Below, in pieces: positions 35,501 to 45,202 of a stretch of 64,000 nucleotides of DNA; within the stretch, counting starts at the first letter, position 1; every line of letters starts with the position of its first letter. Where the stretch lies: positions 372,001-436,000 of the forward strand of contig JAULBX010030263.1 in NCBI GenBank assembly GCA_032358255.1, given 5' to 3'. Position numbers and translations under genes: made by a program. Below the pieces are notes generated by a model, which saw only the letters and a program-made list of their open reading frames with translations, searched no databases and was not told where the DNA came from. The DNA is from Heterotrichella gracilis (Eukaryota > Sar > Xanthophyceae > Tribonematales > Xanthonemataceae).

Positions 35501-35972
35501 AGTCAATGGATGGGGCTCAAGCTTTTGTGCGCGATTTGTGGACCCACCGATGGGGCCAAGGTTGGGGTTGCAGGGCTTGCATTTGGCTGTGGTTTCAGGG
35601 CTTGTGGGGCGTTGTCTGGCCTGTTGACAAGGGTAGTCCTGAACCGTTGACCAAACCTCAGAAAGTCTTGGCCTGTTGACACCCCTCCCCTCTCCAACTG
35701 TGCAGGCATGGATATCCAAGGGGAGGGGCTCAAAGGGCAGCAACGGGGGAGTACCCCAGCCTACCGCTGAGGCCAGTCAAGGGGACAGCAGCCTGGACAA
35801 GGGGGAAGATGGGGATGAGAATGATCACGGCGAAGAGGAGGAGGAGGGGGAGAATGTTATTGAGCTGGATGAGGGGAGTGCGGAGGTGGTGGTGGAGGTG
35901 GATGGGGATGGCGAGGTGGTGGTGCAGGTGGGTGGGGATACACCACCTTCCACCGTAGTGATCAGACGGTAG
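26599..35972 (+). CDS. Multi-pass membrane class-3 (alpha/beta-hydrolase) lipase
   Basis: Eighteen exons, about 1033 aa: 26599..27237, 27567..27647, 28071..28306, 28635..28806, 29096..29165, 29403..29481, 29918..29964, 30414..30637, 31178..31297, 31576..31659, 32218..32391, 32766..32942, 33237..33411, 33755..33936, 34142..34274, 34849..34931, 35186..35344, 35706..35972. The order is an acidic low-complexity N-terminal region of about 213 residues, about seven hydrophobic segments (exons 2-10), then the hydrolase: CVVVAFRGTAS (oxyanion strand), GHSLGGALA with nucleophile Ser762, YGAPRTGN, NDQDAV (likely Asp821) and KRPGH (likely His838), and GDLIVRPSFVE. It ends in an acidic tail. Layout suggests an integral-membrane acylglycerol or phospholipid lipase comparable to plant multi-TM class-3 lipases; substrate unknown. 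The start at 26599 and the beginning of exon 3 are the least certain points. Confidence 0.88.
26631..26695 (+). repeat. In-frame tandem repeat made of CCCTAG-type units inside lipase exon 1
   Basis: Three 21-nt units (AACACGGCCCAAACCCTAGG-like) encode ENTAQTLGNTAQTLGTTAHT. The DNA unit contains AAACCCTAG, the same telomere-like motif that fills the introns, here translated. Confidence 0.85.
27255..27520 (+). repeat. Exon-edge echoes around lipase intron 1
   Basis: 27255..27290 repeats the end of exon 1 (TCTGTCCGCCAAAGATGTCA against TCTTGTCCGCCAGGGATGTC). 27475..27520 repeats the acceptor and start of exon 2 (CTTGCAGCTGGGCATGTCCC). A CCCTAAACCCTAA stretch at 27535..27550 separates the second echo from the real exon. 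Confidence 0.85.
28967..31360 (+). repeat. Exon-edge echoes in lipase introns 4, 6, 8 and 9
   Basis: 28967..29000 copies the end of exon 4 (GTGGTGGTGTGGAG...). 29545..29578 copies the end of exon 6 (CGGCGCTGTGGCC...CTGGGGTGA). 30687..30725 and 30787..30826 are two copies of the end of exon 8 (GGGAGTAC..GGTC.GCAGCC). 31331..31360 copies the end of exon 9 (CTGGCTGGG.TA..CACC..TGTTT). CCCTAAACCCTA-type motifs lie close to most of them. Confidence 0.8.
34308..34790 (+). repeat. Exon-edge echoes around lipase intron 15
   Basis: Three tandem copies of the exon 15 end (GGAGACCAGCCT.CACCAGA) at 34308..34339, 34376..34413 and 34446..34478, each preceded by AAACCCTAAACCGTCATTC-like sequence. One copy of the exon 16 acceptor edge (GGTGCAGGCATCAGCATGAG) lies at 34745..34790, followed by TTTAGGG motifs. 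Confidence 0.85.
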
Positions 35973-37801
35973 CACCTTGGTGCGTTTTGGGGGTGGCAAC
36001 AGGGAGGGGGACTGCGATATTTTATGTTGACTGGGAGGTCACCTCATTGCCCGCATGGTGGCTACATGAGGTGGACCGTGGCGTCGAGTTCCTAGGAAGT
36101 CGACAGCGCAATCCTGGTGCAACAACACACTCAGTGGCTTTCATGACGGGGGTGCGTGGAGCACAGCTGAGTGCCACATGATCCATGCGATTGGAGAGGG
36201 AAGCGAAGCGCGCAACGGGGTTCGAACCCAGTGGCTACCAGGAGCAAGCTGTAGCAGCTCCCATGGGAATGGACGCAAAAGGTTCAAGTGGATGCCCACC
36301 CTTTGTTGTATACAAAGGGCATGTTGTATGGTCATGGCAACACGGACTGTAGTATCCATGGTGCAGTGCGTGTTGCGCTGTCAACTACATTCAATTCGCA
36401 GCAAGTTGCCATATGCGCCGTTTTTAGATATATATACAATCAGGCACATGATCACCTTCCTAAAAAATCACCCAGTAACTGCGGCAGGTGTGAATATGTT
36501 GGCATTTTGCACCAATTGAAATCGTGTTTTGGGGCGCCAATACAGTACGACGTCTGTGTTTCTTTTTTTTGTGTGATAGAGTCACTGTCAGTTTCCAGAG
36601 CAGGCTGTTTGTACGCAGCCTGCTGGTGGGAGATGCTTCTATATACGTTCGCGCTTGTGCTCCCTGCTAGTGCTAGTAGCCAAACACCGCGCACGGCACC
36701 TTGCGCATTCAGGTCCCGTAAGAGGAAGTTTCACGTTTTTTTTGTGTTGAAGAAGTGGCACACGCCTCCACAAGTTGTATGTGTGGAACAATTACTCCTG
36801 GGTTGTCAGTTGTGGGTGTTTCCCTGCAAGGTTTTCTTTCCCTAAATTGCAAACAGTCTTTCAGTTCAATGGCCCATGGAACCATTGCCAGTGATTCGCT
36901 GAATGCATGCAACAATTGTAGCCGGGGAATACTGTCACTGCGTCGCCTGAGCTTCAGAGTAGAATTCACAAAAGTTTGAAGACAGTGTTCTGAATCAATG
37001 GTGACAACTGGTCCAGTATTGCAACGGTATAAGTAGTTACATAGGCAGCATGTTGCTTGCTGCAAAGTGGGGTGTGGCAAGTGCTGGGGCAATTGGTGGA
37101 GCAATGCCATTGGGATGGGGAGGAATTATTCCATCATGTGATGACATGGGCATTGACAATGTCTGGATTATCTGATAGGTACCTGCTGAAATTTCATATC
37201 ACTGATATGAGATCCAAGTTGACTATGTGGCCCAGACATGCAAGTGCGGAACTGGTGACCACTGCAGCCTTGCAATGCCAATGTCCTCTGAAAATTAAAC
37301 GCAGTAAGCTGATTGCATCAGAAACCAACTGGAAATGACATCAGGGCAGCTGCTCCCCATAAATGTTGGGGAAGCAGGGGCCCGCAAAAGAATCTAGTAC
37401 TACAACGTTGCTGCCCCCTACTGCGTACATCAAACTGTTGTGATGCACTTTCTGGCGATCAAGGGCTGCTGCAGCGTGCAAAAGGAACAGCAGGTTATGA
37501 ATCAAAATGCAGGAAAAAAGCCAAGAATAGCGGTGCTGTGCCATGTTGTTGTAAATACACCCAATCCCCCCATCATGGCTAACCAACAATCCAACAACCG
37601 GACGAAGCAAACTGCAGTGGTTGTGAACCGTGTTGACTGACGTAGTGCTACATCGCACGCTGGTCTAAAAAGACCCCGCTGTAAAGCTGGTATGGTAGGG
37701 GTTGTGCTTAGCCGGCGTGCGGGGTTGCTGCCAATACTGTACCATAGGCCTTCACATTGTCTCACTGGAGATGAATACACTCAAAACCCTTGACAAGCTG
37801 T
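35973..37801. other. Convergent intergenic region of lower GC content
   Basis: Lies between the lipase (plus) and NRT2 (minus) 3' ends. It is more A/T-rich than the flanks. Frames are open on both strands (plus 36288..36845 and 37057..37338; minus 37110..36709), but no family or splice logic supports any of them. GGGGTTCGAACCC at 36219..36231 is a palindrome resembling a tRNA/SINE B-box; no cloverleaf is visible. Confidence 0.4.
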
Positions 37802-40800
37802 CTACACGGTAGCAGTCTTGGACTGGCTGTTGATGAGGTCCATGTGCTTCTTGAAGCCCCTCTGGGACTTGGACTCATTGGCCTGGGGATTGGGGAAATG
37901 GGGGTCAACAAACAGTTGTAGTCATGACAGGTGGAAAAGGGTTGCTCAAGAGTTTATCAAACACAATCTACGGCAGTATGTATGGCAGTCTCAGGGGTTG
38001 TGGCACAAACATGGTGCGTCCAGCACACATACCACTGCATGGGAAAACATCTAGGTGGATGCAACCAAATCAAACAAAAGACCAGACACACCAGGTTTTG
38101 CCAAGACACCCAGATCCTCTTGTGGAGGTCACGCATCAGATGGAACTTGATCAGGGTTTTGGTTTAGGGTTCAAAGGCAGGGTACTCACAAACTTCATGA
38201 CTGAGCGGTGCAGGCCCTCCTGCTGCTCCTTCTCTGTGTAGTCCCTCCGGTAGTAGGCCTCCTCGGTGGCGCCCTCCTTGGGGCCGCAGAACATGCCCCC
38301 CCACATGGGGAAGTACATTGGGATGACAAAGAGGGTCATGCCGATGACCATGGCGCCCATGTACTTGAAGGCGTCGTACACGGCGATGGACTGGGGGGTG
38401 AAGAAGATGGCTTGCGTGATGGCGGCGCCGGCGTTGCCACCTGAGGGGGGGGGCCAGGGAAGGGGAGGGGTGAGTGGGGGTGGATTTGGCCATGTGAGCA
38501 GCAGGGTAGGGAAAGTACATAGAGCTTTTGCCATCATCAGTATGCAGCACTGCCAGGTGGGCAGGGTATTGTTATTATTTCAATCATGCAGTGTGCAACA
38601 GGTGGTCAGGGTATGGCAGCAGGCTTGAAAAGTGTGGGACAGGGTGCGGTGGAGTTGCGTGGTAGGGCGTGGCACACACACACACAGGGATTGCTGCGCA
38701 CCTGCACCGACGAATCCGGAGACCACGCCCAGCGAGCGCCTGGAGATGAAGGGCACCACGCCGTAGGTTGCCCCGCATGACATGGGGATGAGGATGGAGA
38801 AGATGATGAGCGTGACCATGGTGCCCGTCAGGGAGGTGTGCAGCAGGCCAATTACAATGCACATGACGCCGGCGGTGGTCTGGCAGATCCACAGCGTCCA
38901 AAGCCGGCCGCGCATGCCAAAGTACTTGGCGGACAGGTCGGAGCAGAAGCCGCCCAGGGCGCGCGCGAAGATGTTGGCGAGGCCGAAGAGGGAGGCGTAG
39001 ATGCCGGAGATACCCTGGTCTAGGTTGAAGTTGTCGTGGAAGTACTCAGCCAGCTGGTTGTCCAGGGTGAGCTCCACGCCGAAGCAGTATCCGTAGGTGA
39101 GCAGCATGCACCAGGTGCGGTAGTTGCCGATGCCGGACAAGAACTCCTGGTGGGACTGCACAGGAGAAGGGGGGCAGCGGTTAGGTGAATGGTGGAATGG
39201 TATGAGGAATCACTGCCCAAGGTCCAAGAAACGCATGCATGCAATTATTGACTAGGGTGTTGATCAGCATGTCTTTGTTGCAGTGGCATATATGTACAAA
39301 CCCTAAACCCTAGACAACCCCCTCACCTTTGCCTTGTCCTGCTTGCCCGCCTTCTTCAGGTCAGCGTAGTTTCCGTCTGGCAGGTCCTGGCCGAACACCA
39401 GCACCAGCATGGCGATGATGACCTGGAAGGAGCCGGGAATGTAGTAGGCCACGCGCCACGCGATGCAGGCGGGGTAGATGTTGTGGAAGCCGTTGAACAG
39501 GTAGGGCATCAGCAGCTGGGTCACACCGCCTCCCAGGTTACCCCAGCCGGCGGCGGTGGCGTTGGCCTGCGGGGAGGGGGGGTAGGGGGGGGTGAGGAGG
39601 GCGGATGGATGTTGCAGGCAAGCGTGACAATGTTAACTAGGGTGGTGTGGGTGGCAGGCTGAGGGTATACTACCAGCAGCAATGTAGTGGCATAGCCCAA
39701 GCCAGCAAATATTGTAGTGCGCCGGGGAGTTGTGGGGTGGGAGGGCACGTGGGCAGGAGAATTTCCCTTGCACTAGGGTTTTGGCTAGGGTGCTGGTGCG
39801 TACCAGTCCGACGACGTTGGGCGAGAACATGGCTGAGGTCCAGTACTGGCACGACACAAAGGTGGCCAGCGCCATGCCGATGAGGCACCGAATCGCGATG
39901 AAGGCGCCGGAGGAGGTGACCAGTGTCATGCCGAAGGTTGCGCAGGCGACCAGCGCCATGATGACGCCGTGGCCGTAGCGGGGGCCCAGGCCGTCGCAGA
40001 TGGAGCCCATGAGGATTCGGGAGAAGATGGTGCCTGGAGGGGGGGGGGAGTTGGGAGTGAGGGAGGTGAAAGGGCTGAGGGAGGGGAGAGGCAGGTGGGG
40101 AGTTGGCATGCGCATGCACAGGCAGAGTGATGGCTGAAAGGGTGCACTGCAGGCAAGGCAAAGCAGTCGGGAAGGCAGCGGTTCCAACCCACCAAGTTGT
40201 TGCCCAACAAGCACTGTGCACAGCTGGCCCCTATCACGCGGTGGGGGTAGTGGTGCGCACCTGTGACTGCTGCGATGTTTGCTGACTGGACCTGCTGCTT
40301 GGTGAGGCTGAGGCAGTCCCTGATGGTGGGGATCAGGGGGGCAGCGGCGAAGGTGCACAGGAAGGAGACAAAGAAGCACATCCAGTTGAGGTGGAAGGAG
40401 CGCATGTGTGGGTGGGCGAAGGAAAAGATGCGGAGCACCTTGGCCTGAAGGAGGGGAGGGGAGGGAGAGGGTTAGCGAGTTGGCGGTGGGTGGCTGTGGG
40501 GTGGGGAAGGGTGTATGCATGCATGGGTGTGGGATGCAAGGGAGCTCAAGATGGAGTGAGTTGACTCCAGATACGAGCAAAGAAAGCACTTTCGCCTAAA
40601 AATAGTCTTCACTGTTGAGAAAAGCCGTTGCAAGAGTGAGGAGTAGCCGGGGCGGCACACTGAGTCGCCTTGTGGCATGCATGTGTGCATTCGAGCGGGT
40701 GCAGTTTGAGGCCCCTGAACCCTATTCACCCAAAGCACCCAGCTGTGCACACGGCGCTGCCCAAAAACAGCCACAGTAGAGTTGGGACGTATGCAAGAAT

Positions 40801-41243
40801 GAGCGGGGTGTGGGCGATGAGGGGGGTGGCACGTGGGCGATACAGGGACTGAGCTCACGGCACACAGCGGAGCGAGCGAGAAAGGTTCACAGGCCGTGCT
40901 GCACAGCGACGAGCAAGTAGGAGCAACGAGAAGGCTGACAGTAGCGTGGTGCAAGTGGCAAGCGAGCGTCAAACAGAAAGCAAACAGTCGTGCTGAGCAG
41001 GCCCACTCTCAACTTTGCCACTTGGTCGTTAGAAGTCTACTGGCACTTGCGTGTTGTACCCAGCACGTCAGGCACCCACGAGCTGGGTCGTCACCGGAGG
41101 TGCACCCAACCACCCACCTTGTGCTCGGAGTCCACTGGGATGCCGAACCTCGCGCTGGCGTCGTCAATATCGGCATCCAGCCCTGTGGTGTCCTTGCCAG
41201 ACTTCATTGCTGCAGGCAACTCCAAAGCGGAGTCCTTAGCCAT
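37802..41243 (-). CDS. NRT2: High-affinity nitrate transporter, NNP/MFS family
   Basis: Proton-coupled nitrate/nitrite importer of the plasma membrane, 521 aa, normal for NRT2. Seven minus-strand exons in phase: 41243..41118, 40444..40261, 40033..39804, 39566..39327, 39155..38702, 38440..38190, 37882..37802. Motifs: SFHLNWMCFFVSFLCTFAAA (TM1), the MFS loop signature RILMGSICDGLGPR (Arg109, Gly113, Asp117, Arg122), and the NNP signature AAGWGNLGGGVTQLLMP (residues 185 on). FARALGGFCSDL follows in the second half, then PMSCGATYGVVPFISRRSLG. The C-terminal cytosolic tail is basic. It lies head to head with NAR2, which in algae and plants is required for NRT2 activity. The start ATG 41243 is the first in frame with the conserved N-terminus. 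Confidence 0.96.
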
Positions 41244-42427
41244 GGTGCAAGGGAGCGGTGTGCGTTCAACGCTGGTGTGAGAGGAAGGGCCGGATAACGA
41301 GCCAAGAACAGGTGGCCGGGTGGCAATAGGGAGTGCAAGCAGACTCTTGTGCTGTGGGGTGTGCAAGCTCGTGTGTCGAATAGATGGGCTAAGGTATGAG
41401 GAGGCTTGTGCTAGCTCGTGCAAGGCAGTGACCAACGAAAGAAATAAGTTGCGTCTGTCTGCAAGGAGCGTGGCTTATATAGCTGCCTTGTTGCAGGCGC
41501 AGGGTGACTTTGCAGGGGCGCGAATGAGTGCAACTTTTGCGTCAAGCGACTGACAGGGGAGTCCAGGCCACGTGAGTCATATGGAAAGGACCCTCCCGGA
41601 CGTCGCCCGGATCTCACGCCTCATCAGACTGACTCACCAACTCAGGGACAGTTGAGACATGTGATAAGTATGGGCTCATGTGGCTTCGCATGGGGACCCA
41701 TGCAAGCCCACGGGGTCAAAAACAGCCATTTGTCCGGCTGAAAACAGAGGTGTTCCCAAATCTTCGGGGTCCAGCTGGCAGTGGAATTCAGGCCCCAGGT
41801 CCAAATGTGAACAAAGGCCGCACGATTTGGGTCCCGTGAACAGACCAAACACCACATGGACCCTGCCCAAAATTCTTCGAAACTCAGTGAGCCTTGTGGC
41901 GTGAGTCCGATGCAACCACCGGTTGAATGTTTCCCGCCACAGGTGAGATCCGGGGACAGAAACTGCACCCTGCCGGTTCACTGTGCTGCATCCACGTGCT
42001 CAGCCCATATGGGCACCTGAGCACACTGCACCAAAACAGGTCTCTATTTGCAACCTTGCACCCCTTTTGTAGCTTGCCTGTTATGAGGGGCCGCTTTGAC
42101 GTCCCAGCCCAACACCCACCGACGTCTGCCTGAGCGTATATAAGCCAAAGCCGCTGTCTTTGAACTCCCAACGCCATCCCTTGACACTTCGCCCACTTCA
42201 CCCCACAGGCCAAGCCTTGCAGTCACCTTGCTATATATACGTTGCGTATCTGCTTTCCTTCTAACCTCGCTGCTGTTGCACAAAACCACCGTTCGTTGCC
42301 GAACCCACGACCACCAGTGTGCTCTCTCCCATCACGAGCCCTGCTCCTACTGCGTTTCAGGGAGACCCTTCCTCCCGCCTGTTCCAACCTTTCGTGCAGT
42401 CGCCCCCGCCACGACAAGCAAGCAGCC
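41244..42427. promoter_or_regulatory. Shared divergent promoter of NRT2 and NAR2
   Basis: 1184 nt between the two start codons. A TATA-like TATATAAGCC is present on both sides: minus strand at 41474..41481 for NRT2 (about 230 nt from its ATG) and plus strand at 42137..42144 for NAR2 (about 290 nt from its ATG). A G-box CACGTG (41569..41574) overlaps TGAGTCA (41573..41579), and a second TGACTCA lies at 41630..41636; both are bZIP-type sites by consensus. Function of these sites is inferred from sequence only. Confidence 0.65.
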
Positions 42428-43866
42428 ATGCAGTCCGCTAACTTGGCGCTGGTGGCACTCGTGTGCGCATTGGCTGTCTCCACCTGCTCGGCAAAGGGCA
42501 CACGTACGCATGCATAGGGACCCTCACCCTCACCCCCCCTGCACCACCACCATCCAAATGCCTCACACCTGCCAGCACTCCCTCTCTACTTTTGTGCGTT
42601 GTCAGAGGCCCAGTCAGGTCCGCTCGAGGGCAAGTGTGCGTGTGTGCACCTCACCAGTCTCGTCAGCTTGCCCACTGTTCCTTGTCATTGAACCGCCCTC
42701 TGGTTGCTACCCGCTCTCTTCCGCAGTTGCCTCTCTCTCAGCGGGACTGCATCATCTTCCCTTGAGCACCCACCCACCGCTAAGCCGTCACGGCAGTCGA
42801 TCCTCACTGCACACCCCTCAACCGGGCACTCCCCTGACTCCACCCACCCTATATCCCTAGTACACGACACCCCCAGCCTTATCTCGTCCCTGTCCTCCCA
42901 CCCACTCCACCACTCACCCCCTCCCCTTCCTCCTGCAGTCATCAGCGGCCTCTCCAAGTCCCTGGCAGTGAAGACCGACTACATCATCTCCAGCGTCTTC
43001 ACCCCTAACACCAACTGCTCTTCCCAGGACCTGGACTCCCCCTGCCTGCCCCGCCTGTCCTATGCCAAGAAGGACAAGGTGGTGGTGACCTACTCCTACC
43101 TGCCAAACGCAACCGCACCCTCCTGCGAGGGCGCTTTTGTGCAGCTGCGCCTGTGCTACACCAACAGCTCGGCCAAGGGCAGGGCGTGGAGGGCGCCAAA
43201 GCCCAAGCTGGCCCCCAATGTGCAGGTGGGCACACAGACCCTTAGACCCCAAACCCTTGCGCGCGGGGGCACGCGCGCCACACCCTGCCTGTAGGGTACA
43301 TTTTCTGGTGCTGCCTACACGCCAGAGCTGCTGCATATGCCAGTGATACCCCCTCGTTGCTGCTGCGCTTTGTCCCCAGGCAATAATGGCTGTGGCTGCC
43401 CCCCTCCCCTGGCCCTCTTGCTGTATTCACCACGACAGTTGCCCCCACACCGCCCCTTCTATCCACTCATGCCCGCCCCCCTCCCCTCCCCCCGCAGGAT
43501 GACGGCAAGTGCAAGCGCAGCCCCAAGACCGCCAAGCACCTGCCCCTGCCCAGGGACCTGGTGACCCCCGCCAACGCCACCTTCACCATCATCCAGGACG
43601 TGCCCCACGCAACCTGGTACGTGCGCGCCTACGTGTTCTGCCCCAACGACCCCACCGCCGCCAACACCACCACTCCCACCTCCACCGACTCCACCGCCAC
43701 CGCCGTCGGCAACAGCGCCTCCAGCAGCGGCAACTTCCAGACGGAGGGGTGGAACCAGCAGCCCACGTGGATGCTGATCGTGTCCAGCGTCATGATATGC
43801 AGCGGCCCATGCCTGCTAGCGCTGTTCTTCTTCTGGGACCTGGTGCTCAAGAAGAAGTCAACGTAG
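42428..43866 (+). CDS. NAR2: Nitrate transporter accessory protein NAR2 (NRT3 type)
   Basis: Single-pass membrane partner that binds NRT2 and allows its plasma-membrane function. Three exons 42428..42503, 42939..43225 and 43498..43866 give 243 aa. It has an N-terminal signal peptide (MQSANLALVALVCALAVSTC then SAKG). The extracytosolic domain includes LAVKTDYIISSVF, KKDKVVVTYSYLP, FVQLRLCYTNSSAKGRAWRA and ATWYVRAYVFCP, all matching the NAR2 pattern. A C-terminal membrane segment (TWMLIVSSVMICSGPCLLAL) is followed by KKKST. A Thr/Ser-rich linker precedes the membrane segment. Function is strongly supported by the neighbouring divergent NRT2. Confidence 0.93.
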
Positions 43867-45202
43867 AGGGGAGGGAGTAATGAGATGCCGGTGTCTGGTG
43901 CATGGAAGCACTGGGGTGTTGTCATACGTGCGCTGGGGATGGGTGAATATTGGTCTGGGGGGTGCGCACATGCGGATTGTACCTACTAGATATGTGTAGT
44001 TGACCCGTTGGTTTCCCATGACTGCCATTGCGCCGAAGGTTTGCATGGCAGCAGGCCTGCGTGGCTGGCACGGCACAGTTGCGGGTGTGATCTGCAATCC
44101 ATTTTTAGCCCTTGTGACGCACCCATGCGTGCGCATTTGGTCGCAAAGTTATCTGCTTTACTACCCTGGACTTGCGGGCATCCGCTGGGTTTGTATGTTT
44201 CCTATTGTACGCTTTATGCTGCAGCAGCCCGCAGCTGCCACATGCAATGTGTTTTCCTTTCAACTGCGTAGCACTGCCATTCTAGCATCCTAACAGATCT
44301 GGGCGCTTGAACAAGTTTGTTTAGCCCAGCTTTTTACTTCAGCCGTGCAATTGTCTTTCATGCAATTTGTGTAGTACATTACAAGGGCAAACCTTTAATG
44401 ACAGTAGGTGTGTGTGCTGCAAAAAATCAGTAAGGTGATTTTCGAGTTGCAGCATGCAGGCTGCCGGTATACCTCTCGGATCGCCATCAACGATTGATAG
44501 TGTGGGATGGCACCTAGCTGGCTATTTGAGTACATCCTTTGATTTGAAAGTCAGAGTAACTTACCGGGTTCCGTGACAAACTGCCAATAGTAGTCTTTTT
44601 ATTAAAGACTGTTTCCTCAGCTCATCAACCTGCCCGCCTCCACGTTGTGCGCTCAAGGCTGCTGTCATTCGGCTGGCATGAGATCAGGGAGCTTTACTGA
44701 TTTATTCAGTGAATTTGTAACTTACGATGAACGTCTGCACAGAAAACAACAATGTCATATGCATGCCATGATAAAATATTTGAAGTCGAATTCCAATATT
44801 TGATCAATGGCATTATGCGTTTGGCTCATCGACTAGATAACTCCAGGCTTGGTGCTGCCGTGTACACCATGTCGAATCACCAAGCATGACCAGCGACACT
44901 GTGAGAGGCGGCTTGCATTTTGATATCAACGGCATATGTATAGATCTAATTCGAATTACTGGCAGTGCGAGTACCGCAGTATACTACATCATGCAGCGGC
45001 TTTTGCCCGGCATGGGCCATAGCCTCCCCTGCTGTTGCCCCTCCCTAATGCATTCGGGCTGGCCATCATGGGGATGGCGCAACGACTGACCCACACAGGG
45101 CCCCAGTTTAGCTCACCTAGGACCGTGCCAATCTGCATTTGCACCAAATACACGACACCGCCGGCCAGCCATCCCAGCACCACAATCCACGCCTCCCACC
45201 CC
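43867..45202. other. Convergent intergenic region
   Basis: Between the 3' ends of NAR2 and the AAAP transporter. Composition turns A/T-richer after about 44290. No gene, array or clear repeat seen. Confidence 0.55.

Noticed and set aside
36210-36240. tRNA gene at the GGGGTTCGAACCC palindrome
   Set aside because: No acceptor, D or anticodon stems can be drawn on either strand.
42228-42860. 210-codon plus frame over NAR2 exon 1 and intron 1
   Set aside because: Different frame from the signal peptide and NAR2 body; a shadow frame.
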